From a bacterium (GTDB lineage: Bacteria; Bacteroidota; Bacteroidia; Bacteroidales; Bacteroidaceae), in the NCBI GenBank assembly GCA_004559785.1, contig SFXD01000039.1, forward strand, positions 1-18,847: a stretch of 18,847 nucleotides of DNA, read 5' to 3'. The notes below the pieces were generated by a model. That model had not been told where the DNA came from. It worked only from the letters and a program-made list of their open reading frames with translations, and ran no database searches. This document shows positions 14,230-18,847 of this stretch, piece by piece. How positions within the stretch are numbered: the first letter of the stretch is position 1; every line of letters begins with the position of its first letter. The translations under genes were made by a program, and so were the position numbers.

Positions 14230-16794
14230 ATGGTTTATCCTGACAATTTCGAGCACAAGATAGGCTTCGACGAGGTGCGCCAACGCTTGCTGTCGCTCTG
14301 CCTCAGCACGCTGGGCGAGGACAGGGTGCGAGGAATGCGCTTCCTGTGCAAGGCTGCCGAGGTGAGGGAACTGCACAGGCAGGTGGACGAGATGGCGCGC
14401 ATCCTGTCCGACCCGCAGCCGCCCTTGCAGGATTTCCACGACATGCGCCCCTGCATACACAGGATCAAGGTGGAAGGCACGCGCTTCGAGGAAAGGGAAA
14501 TGCCTCCCCTGCGCCTCACCATACTCACCCTCCACTCGTGGGTGGAGGCCGTACGCAAGGCGGAGGACGACCATCCGTGCTTCCCCTCGCTCAGCAGGAT
14601 GGCGGACGGGGTCTTCACCTTCCACTCCGTGGCAAGGAGGATAGAGCAGATTCTCGACCAATACGGCAACATACGCGACACGGCCAGTGCGCAGCTGGCT
14701 GCCATAAGGAGCGAACTGCGTAATTCTGCCGGCTCGGTCAGCCGCACGCTGGGCGGCATACTCAAGTCGGCACAGGCCGAGGGATTGGTGGAGATGGGAG
14801 TATCTCCCACCATGCGCGACGGCAGGCTCGTGATTCCCGTGCCGCCTGCCATGAAGAGGCGCATCCGTGGCATCGTACATGACGAGAGCGCGACGGGCAA
14901 GACCGTCTTCATCGAACCGCAGGAGGTGGTGGAGGCTAACAACAGGATCAGGGAACTCGAAGCCGAGGAGAAACGCGAGGTCGGCAGGATACTCACGGAG
15001 TTCACCGCTATGCTCCGCCCCAACGTCCCCGAGTTGCTCAGGGGCATGGAATTCCTGGCAGACGTGGAGTTCGTCAGGGCAAAGTCCCTGCTTGCCGGAC
15101 AGCAGCGTGCCGTGATGCCCGACATAGCCGACAAGCCGCTCGTCGACTGGACGCTCGCCCGTCACCCCCTCCTCGAGCAAGCCCTCTCCAGGCAGGGAAA
15201 GAAGGTGGTGCCCCTCGACATACGCCTTGACGCTACTCAGCGAATCCTCGTCATAAGCGGTCCCAACGCAGGCGGAAAGAGCGTCTGCCTCAAGACGGTA
15301 GGCCTGCTACAGTACATGCTGCAATGCGGGATGCCCATACCCGTCGGCGAAAGTTCCAGGTGCGGCATCTTCCGTGGCATCTTCATCGACATCGGCGACG
15401 AGCAGAGCATAGACGACGACCTCAGCACATACAGCAGCCACCTGCTTCGCATGAAGGTCATGATGAAGTCGGCAGATTCAGGCAGCCTTCTCCTCGTGGA
15501 CGAGTTCGGGGGGGGCACGGAACCTGCCATCGGTGGTGCCATAGCCGAGGCGGTACTCATGCGCTTCGTGCGAAAGGGTGCCTTTGGCGTGATTACCACC
15601 CACTACCAGAACCTTAAGAACTTTGCCTCCAACACCCCCGGCGTGGTAGGCGGTGCCATGCTCTACGACCGCCAGAAGATGGAGGCTCTGTTCCAACTGC
15701 AGATAGGTCACCCCGGCAGCAGCTTCGCCGTGGAGATAGCACGCAAGATAGGAATACCCGAGGACGTGATAGCCGATGCCACGGACATCGTGGGAAAGGA
15801 ATACGTCGATGCCGACAAGTACCTGCTCGACATTACACGCGACAAGCGGTATTGGGAAGCCAAGCGGCAAACCATCCAGCAGCGCGAGAGGCAGATGCGC
15901 GACACCTTGGAACGGTACGAGAGGGAAATAGCCGAGCTGCAGGCCAAGCGCAAGGAAATAATTCTGGCGGCTAAGGCACAGGCTGAGCAGATCATACAGG
16001 ACAGCAATGCCGTGGTGGAGAACACCATCAGGGAAATCAAGGAGGCACAGGCCGAGAAGGAGAAGACCCGCATGGCCAGGCGGCAACTGGACGAGTACAG
16101 GCAAAAACTGGACACCGATGGCGATGCCGCAGGGGACGAAGTCATCGAGCGCAAGATGCGGCAGATAGAGGAACGACGTAAGAGGCAGGCCGACCGCAAG
16201 AAGGAACGTGGCAAGAACCCATCGCCCCATTGCTTCCCCCTAAACAGGGGGACTGAGGGGGTCTCCCCATCGCCCACGGCTCAAGGCTCATCGCCCCTGA
16301 AGCCCGGCGACAGCGTCCGGCTGGCAGGGCAGAACGCCGTAGGCACCATCGTGGCACTGGACGGCAAGCAGGCAACCGTCCTCTTCGGCATGATGCACAC
16401 CTTATGCAAAGTGGAAAGGCTGGAGCGCGCCACCCCCACCCGCACCACTATGTCAGGCAAGGACGAGGGCGGTTCGGAATGGGCGGAAAGGCCTGCCAAC
16501 GTAGCAAGGGTAGGTCGCCAGACAACCGACCATATCCGCGAGAAGCATCTCAACTTCCATCAGGAAATCGACGTCCGTGGCATGAGGGGCGACGAGGCAC
16601 TGACTGCCGTATCGTATTTCATCGACGACGCCATACTGGTGGGAGCCTCAAACGTCCGTATCCTGCACGGCACGGGCAGCGGCATACTGCGTAACCTCAT
16701 ACGTCAGTACCTCTCCACCATCCCCGCCGTCCGTTCGGCGCATGACGAGCACGTACAGTTTGGTGGGGCGGGAATCACCGTGGTGGAGCTGTGA
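14230..16794 (+). CDS. mutS2: Endonuclease MutS2 with an in-frame repeat insertion
   Basis: MutS2 proteins are DNA-structure-binding ATPases with a nuclease tail. They suppress recombination in some species, and in Bacillus MutS2 acts on collided ribosomes. The 854-residue product has the clamp/lever region (about 1-330), Walker A GPNAGGKS (344-351), a signature segment STYSSHL (399-405), Walker B LLVDEFGGGTEP (421-432), a long charged coiled coil (about 540-660), a KOW-like segment (about 690-732), and a C-terminal Smr domain with DVRGMRGDEA (781-790) and HGTGSGILR (813-821). There is no mismatch-recognition domain, as expected for MutS2. Residues about 664-690, rich in Pro, Ser and Gly, are encoded by a copy of the hairpin/heptamer repeats that otherwise lie between genes in this window. 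They fall in the flexible linker and keep the frame. The product is somewhat longer than usual for the family. The ATG at 14230 matches the family N-terminus. Confidence 0.96.
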   Translation: MVYPDNFEHKIGFDEVRQRLLSLCLSTLGEDRVRGMRFLCKAAEVRELHRQVDEMARILSDPQPPLQDFHDMRPCIHRIKVEGTRFEEREMPPLRLTILTLHSWVEAVRKAEDDHPCFPSLSRMADGVFTFHSVARRIEQILDQYGNIRDTASAQLAAIRSELRNSAGSVSRTLGGILKSAQAEGLVEMGVSPTMRDGRLVIPVPPAMKRRIRGIVHDESATGKTVFIEPQEVVEANNRIRELEAEEKREVGRILTEFTAMLRPNVPELLRGMEFLADVEFVRAKSLLAGQQRAVMPDIADKPLVDWTLARHPLLEQALSRQGKKVVPLDIRLDATQRILVISGPNAGGKSVCLKTVGLLQYMLQCGMPIPVGESSRCGIFRGIFIDIGDEQSIDDDLSTYSSHLLRMKVMMKSADSGSLLLVDEFGGGTEPAIGGAIAEAVLMRFVRKGAFGVITTHYQNLKNFASNTPGVVGGAMLYDRQKMEALFQLQIGHPGSSFAVEIARKIGIPEDVIADATDIVGKEYVDADKYLLDITRDKRYWEAKRQTIQQRERQMRDTLERYEREIAELQAKRKEIILAAKAQAEQIIQDSNAVVENTIREIKEAQAEKEKTRMARRQLDEYRQKLDTDGDAAGDEVIERKMRQIEERRKRQADRKKERGKNPSPHCFPLNRGTEGVSPSPTAQGSSPLKPGDSVRLAGQNAVGTIVALDGKQATVLFGMMHTLCKVERLERATPTRTTMSGKDEGGSEWAERPANVARVGRQTTDHIREKHLNFHQEIDVRGMRGDEALTAVSYFIDDAILVGASNVRILHGTGSGILRNLIRQYLSTIPAVRSAHDEHVQFGGAGITVVEL
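16233..16299 (+). repeat. Composite hairpin plus heptamer repeat inside mutS2
   Basis: At 16233-16261 lies CTTCCCCC, TAAACA, GGGGG, ACTGA, GGGGG, the same unit as the intergenic copies at 16801-16830 (inverted) and 17251-17280. Directly after it come phased seven-base units: CCCCATC, GCCCACG, GCTCAAG, GCTCATC, GCCCCTG (16265-16299). The same GCTCAAG unit recurs at 17221. The whole stretch is translated in frame as part of the MutS2 linker. Confidence 0.75.
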
Positions 16795-16800
16795 GAAGCC

Positions 16801-16830
16801 TCCCCTCTGTCCCCCTGTCGTAGGGGGAAG
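16801..16830 (-). repeat. C/G hairpin repeat unit just after mutS2
   Basis: TCCCCC (16810-16815), loop TGTCGTA, GGGGGA (16823-16828). Read on the minus strand, it begins CTTCCCCCTACGACAGGGGG and matches the unit inside mutS2 closely. It starts 6 bases after the mutS2 stop and might act as a weak terminator, but no T-run follows on either strand. Confidence 0.6.
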
Positions 16831-16867
16831 ACTTTGGGCTGTGAGTGGTGAGCAATGAGCTACGAGT

Positions 16868-16914
16868 CTATTTCGTAGGGATTTTCTGCCGAGATTTTGA
16901 GCGCAGCGACCATA
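16868..16914 (+). repeat. Long AT-rich repeat unit, left inverted copy
   Basis: The unit begins CTATTTCGTAGGGATTTT and ends GAGCGCAGCGACCATA. Its reverse complement recurs at 17687-17746 with a 13-base internal duplication and two substitutions that I can see. A diverged direct copy of its core (CAGCCGAGATTTT, then GAGCG..A.CGGCGAC) lies at 17495-17542. Seven-base GCTCANN units flank the outer side of each copy. Confidence 0.75.
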
Positions 16915-17109
16915 TATAATTTTTCGTTTACCATTTTCAGTCGGATTTCATGTTGAGATTTTCATCTTGCTGAATGTGCGTGTCCATTTTCGACTGAAAT
17001 AATTGAAATAATTGAAATGACGAACGAAGCAAGCGCAGAAGCCATGCTTGCATGGATTATGCCTTGCAAGGAGGAATTCGGCGAAGCCAAATAATTGCAA
17101 TGAGTGAGT

Positions 17110-17136
17110 GGAGAGCGGAGCTTGCTCCAGCTCTCC
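17110..17136. repeat. Strong 12-pair hairpin in the repeat island
   Basis: GGAGAGCGGAGC (17110-17121) pairs with GCTCC-A-GCTCTCC (17124-17136), with one bulged A and a TT turn. There is no T-run, so it is not a standard terminator. It may be a structural part of the repeat island or a transcript end processing site. Confidence 0.5.
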
Positions 17137-17246
17137 CGAGCGAATGAGATTGTTCGGCGACATTTATTGATGGTGAAATCTGCCACGTGTATGGTCTTAC
17201 CTCGTGTAAGACAGCTCACCGCTCAAGGCTCACTGCCCATTGCCAT

Positions 17247-17272
17247 AAAAAGCCCCCCTACGACAGGGGGGC
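17247..17272 (-). terminator. Rho-independent terminator of the smalltalk-type gene
   Basis: On the minus strand GCCCCCC (17272-17266), loop TGTCGTA, GGGGGGC (17258-17252) is followed directly by TTTTT (17251-17247). It begins 14 bases after the stop codon of the 38-residue gene. The hairpin is also a member of the C/G repeat family found inside and after mutS2, sharing the loop with the copy at 16801-16830. Confidence 0.75.
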
Positions 17273-17285
17273 GAGGGGTTTTTCA

Positions 17286-17402
17286 TCAAATGGGACCCAG
17301 CCCCATGCAGGACGTTACTCCCAATGCCGTGGCAATTGCCGAGAGGGCTGCCACCACGACGTTGATAATCGTTCTCCATAAAATCTTCTTGGAATCTTCC
17401 AT
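17286..17402 (-). CDS. Smalltalk-type mini-protein, probable lipopeptide (38 aa)
   Basis: The 38-residue product starts MEDSKKILWRTII, continues with a hydrophobic segment (about 11-29) and ends TALGVTSCMGLGPI. This matches the Bacteroidales 'smalltalk protein' pattern as I remember it: basic start, W near residue 9, one membrane segment with S-A-I-A-T, then GVTSC. VTSC (29-32) fits a lipobox, so signal peptidase II would release a lipid-anchored peptide of only seven residues. Otherwise it is a single-pass membrane peptide. No function is established; smalltalk genes often sit near HU-like proteins and N-acetylmuramoyl-L-alanine amidases, and neither is seen here. The ATG at 17402 has a weak purine tract (AAAAAAAGAG) upstream, and a good terminator follows the stop. 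It lies inside a repeat island and downstream of the 211-residue gene. Confidence 0.7.
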   Translation of the reverse strand: MEDSKKILWRTIINVVVAALSAIATALGVTSCMGLGPI

Positions 17403-17746
17403 AATACTCTTTTTTTAAGTGTTAGGTGTTAGTGATTAGTGATTAAGTGATTAGGGGGCGGTGAGCCGTTGGCTTTGAGCCATGAGCAGTGAGCTTTTCA
17501 GCCGAGATTTTGATTTGAGATTTTGAGGAGCGTAACGGCGACCTCGTAAAAGAGAATTCGTCTTATCATTTTAGCTGGATTTTCAGCTGGGATTTCTAAC
17601 GTTCCTCTATATTAGGCTTGTTGAAACCTCCACTAAAATCTCTGCCAAAAAATTTGACTAAAAATAATCCAACGATGTTTTTAAATTATGGTCGCTTCGC
17701 TCAAAATCTCTACAGAAAATCTCGGCTGAAAATCCCTACGAAATAG
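17403..17746. repeat. Repeat-rich intergenic island, right part
   Basis: There is no gene here. 17419-17454 is a second, different array of about seven-base units (GTGTTAG twice, TGATTAG, TGATTAA, GTGATTAG). 17460-17494 holds five minus-strand heptamers, four of the GCTCANN form (GCTCACT, GCTCATG, GCTCAAA, GCTCACC) and one GCCAACG. 17495-17542 is a diverged copy of the long AT-rich unit. 17552-17686 is AT-rich with loose repeats of GGATTTTCAGCTGGGATTT type. No TAnnTTTG promoter box for the smalltalk gene was found. Confidence 0.65.
17687..17746 (-). repeat. Long AT-rich repeat unit, right inverted copy
   Basis: The reverse complement of the unit at 16868-16914 starts TATGGTCGCTTCGCTCAAAA on the plus strand and ends CCCTACGAAATAG. 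It is 13 bases longer than the left copy because the piece ending in GAGATTTT is duplicated. It directly abuts the heptamer array. Confidence 0.75.
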
Positions 17747-17841
17747 GCTCACTGCTCATTGCTCAATGCTCAATGCTCATTGCTCACTGCTCATTGCTCA
17801 ATGCTCATTGCTCACTGCTCATTGCTCAATGCTCAATGCTC
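17747..17841 (+). repeat. Tandem heptamer array GCTCANT x13
   Basis: Thirteen consecutive seven-base units GCTCANT plus a final GCTC, with no indels. Only the sixth base varies, in the order C T A A T C T A T C T A A. The array ends three bases before the stop codon of the minus-strand 211-residue gene. Related units occur at 16265-16299 (in mutS2), 16840-16860, 17214-17241 and 17460-17494. Confidence 0.9.
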
Positions 17842-17843
17842 TG

Positions 17844-18479
17844 TCACCCCAGCGATACGTCGCCGTCGCCCTCGGTGCCGGTGGCGTCGTCCTTGAACAT
17901 TGCGCTCAGCGACCTGTCGGCATCCATCACCACCCGTCGAGTGGCATTCGTGTCGCCGTCGCTCCACCTCACGAAGGAATAGCCGCTATTGGCAGAAGCC
18001 TCGATGGTGGCGGTAGTCCCGTCGTCGTACTGTCCTGCTCCCGTCACGCTGCCGCCTGCCGAGGGGCTTGCGCTCAGCGAGAGGATGCGCTTGGCAGGCG
18101 CGGCTCCACCGCCCCCGTTGCCGGCATTGATACCCACCGTCACGCATCCCGCGCCATCCACGTAGTACATGCCCTTGGCATACATCATGCCGCGGATGGT
18201 GGAATACCTCGACTGGCGGTCGAACACCTTCTTCACCCTCAGGTACTCGGCAGAGTTCGTCTCCTTGCCTTCCTTTATCCATGCCGAGATGGCAGAGGTG
18301 ATGGCACTGAAGTTGGTGCGCTGCCGTTCCTGCTTCTCGGTCCAGTTCTGGTTGGGGTTGCAGAGCTTGGCGGAGTAGCACGCCCCCGTCTTCCTGTCCA
18401 CCCTGGTGTAGATGTCCTCGTGGCTGCAGGCATGTCCCGAATGCACACCCGTAAGCCAGTTTCCCGTTACTTTACCCAT
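17844..18479 (-). CDS. Protein of unknown function with C-terminal divergent InlB-type B-repeat
   Basis: The 211-residue protein has an N-terminal region (1-115) that I recognise only as a Bacteroidales-type conserved hypothetical. It holds the string GKVTGNWLTGVHSGHACS and a KLCNPNQNWTEKQERQR segment, with four cysteines (18, 34, 40, 112). A glycine-rich linker (119-127) joins it to one InlB-like B-repeat (about 131-195): GGSVTGAGQYDDGTTATIEA, SGYSFVRWSDG, then the closing LSAMF. Such repeats are usually on secreted surface proteins, yet there is no signal peptide, so the product is cytoplasmic or leaves by another route (for example as a phage-tail-like part). An in-frame GTG at 18500 would add seven residues, but I prefer the ATG at 18479 because GGGAGGAG lies 6-13 bases upstream on that strand, an unusually good Shine-Dalgarno for this lineage. 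The next gene downstream on the same strand is the smalltalk-type gene. Confidence 0.75.
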   Translation of the reverse strand: MGKVTGNWLTGVHSGHACSHEDIYTRVDRKTGACYSAKLCNPNQNWTEKQERQRTNFSAITSAISAWIKEGKETNSAEYLRVKKVFDRQSRYSTIRGMMYAKGMYYVDGAGCVTVGINAGNGGGGAAPAKRILSLSASPSAGGSVTGAGQYDDGTTATIEASANSGYSFVRWSDGDTNATRRVVMDADRSLSAMFKDDATGTEGDGDVSLG

Positions 18480-18847
18480 GATTCTCTCCTCCCGTCCCAC
18501 AGAGAGAGTGTGTGTGCCGGCATCCCGGAGGTGTGTGGCGCACTGCTGCTGGGCGTGGGGACAGGAGGTCAGGGTTTAGACCCAGCAGGGGTTGTCGTTT
18601 TGGTGAAAATTTGTGTGTCTGTAGGGCATTACCATGGATTTGCCCTTCGTGTGCCGTTCGTTTCCGTTACCCTGCGTAGGGGATTCCAGCGGGAGGGTAA
18701 GAGGGAAGCAGAGGGAGGCAGCCCTCACCCTACTTATACCGCACCTCCCCAAAAAGCATGTGGCATGCATGTGGCGCATGTATGCCATCCCGTGGCGCAA
18801 ATCTCTGACCCTGCGGTACTTCGGCAGTTGTTTTTTTTTTTTTTTTG
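18480..18847 (-). promoter_or_regulatory. Long leader of the 211-residue gene: no convincing gene, stem-loop and repeats
   Basis: Nearest the gene is GGGAGGAG (about 18485-18492 on the minus strand), then an AG/TG microsatellite (18501-18516). CTGCTGGG (18546-18553) and CCCAGCAG (18581-18588) form a perfect eight-pair stem around a 27-base loop that reads ACCTCC on the minus strand, potentially complementary to the Shine-Dalgarno. GCATGTGGC occurs twice (18756-18764, 18767-18775), and GTGGCGCA twice (18771-18778, 18792-18799). A run of 16 T ends the window (18831-18846). I see no TAnnTTTG box on the minus strand. A 74-codon open frame (18800-18576) matches nothing I know. Confidence 0.45.

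Larger units (their letters stand above)
16795..17285. repeat. Repeat-rich intergenic island, left part
   Basis: No convincing gene. In order: a C5/G5 hairpin unit (16801-16830), heptamers on the minus strand (16840-16860), the AT-rich long-repeat unit (16868-16914), two tandem GAAATAATT nonamers plus a partial third (16996-17017), and a run of palindromes. These are CCATGC-TT-GCATGG (17042-17055), CCTTGCAAGG (17062-17071) and a strong 12-pair hairpin with one bulged A (17110-17136). Then come GTCTTAC-CTCGT-GTAAGAC (17194-17212), four plus-strand heptamers (17214-17241), and the terminator hairpin of the smalltalk gene. Confidence 0.7.

Noticed and set aside
16948..17163. 71-codon minus-strand open frame
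   Set aside because: It runs through tandem GAAATAATT units and hairpins with low-complexity product and no start signal.
17104..17418. 104-codon plus-strand open frame across the repeat island
   Set aside because: It translates heptamers, a terminator hairpin and the antisense of the smalltalk gene, so it is a repeat artefact.
17747..17841. Heptamer array as a CRISPR
   Set aside because: Units are seven bases with no spacers and no cas genes nearby.
18480..18500. GTG start of the 211-residue gene at 18500
   Set aside because: It would place the strong GGGAGGAG inside the coding region. The ATG at 18479 has that sequence at the right distance.
18576..18800. 74-codon minus-strand open frame in the leader
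   Set aside because: No known family, no start signal and it overlaps the stem-loop. It is left as leader sequence, though conservation in relatives would reopen the question.
18831..18846. T16 run at the window end as a terminator or biological tract
   Set aside because: No hairpin precedes it, and the window ends there, so an assembly or sequencing edge effect cannot be excluded.

Overview
The window looks like a chromosome segment of a Bacteroidales species, most likely Prevotellaceae. The evidence is the gene content: a serC-serA-DUF1015 cluster, a DUF4301 protein, a RelA/SpoT-type enzyme with a decayed HD domain, and a 'smalltalk'-type mini-protein. In addition, start codons are rarely preceded by a Shine-Dalgarno sequence, and several upstream regions carry the Bacteroidetes -7 motif TAnnTTTG. 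I see no rRNA, tRNA, CRISPR array, transposase or integrase.

Layout. (1) 1-4116, plus strand: serC, serA, a DUF1015 protein and a YigZ/IMPACT protein. The last two overlap by 4 bases. This is a serine-biosynthesis operon with two companions. (2) 4117-4259: a convergent gap with a weak terminator candidate. (3) 9049-4260, minus strand: DUF4301 protein, formate-tetrahydrofolate ligase (fhs), and a Wzx/MATE-type polysaccharide flippase, spaced 55 and 40 bases apart. (4) 9050-9198: a divergent control region with two opposed TAnnTTTG boxes and a perfect 9+9 base inverted repeat. (5) 9199-16794, plus strand: a (p)ppGpp synthetase (RSH family), a secreted S9 serine peptidase, and mutS2. (6) 16795-17843: about 1 kb dominated by repeats. 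It holds degenerate GCTCANN heptamers, C5-6/G5-6 hairpins, three copies of a longer AT-rich unit (two of them inverted), and strong hairpins. Inside it, on the minus strand, lies a 38-codon smalltalk-type gene with its own terminator. (7) 17844-18479, minus strand: a 211-residue protein of unknown function with a C-terminal divergent InlB-type B-repeat, preceded by about 350 bases of leader without a convincing gene.

How the genes fit together. SerA and SerC make phosphoserine. DUF1015 carries an ADGHHR motif like that of ParB/Srx-fold proteins, a fold that also includes serine kinases, so it may act on serine or phosphoserine (inference). Serine feeds the folate one-carbon pool that Fhs also charges. 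The RSH protein would report amino-acid starvation. The other genes (flippase, peptidase, MutS2) look like ordinary housekeeping neighbours.

The most unusual feature is a family of short repeats at the right end. One composite copy (hairpin plus phased heptamers) sits in frame inside mutS2, in the linker before its Smr domain. Other points of interest are the smalltalk gene, whose product would be a mature lipopeptide of about seven residues, a SerA whose catalytic histidine position is lysine, and the DUF1015 partner of the serine genes.
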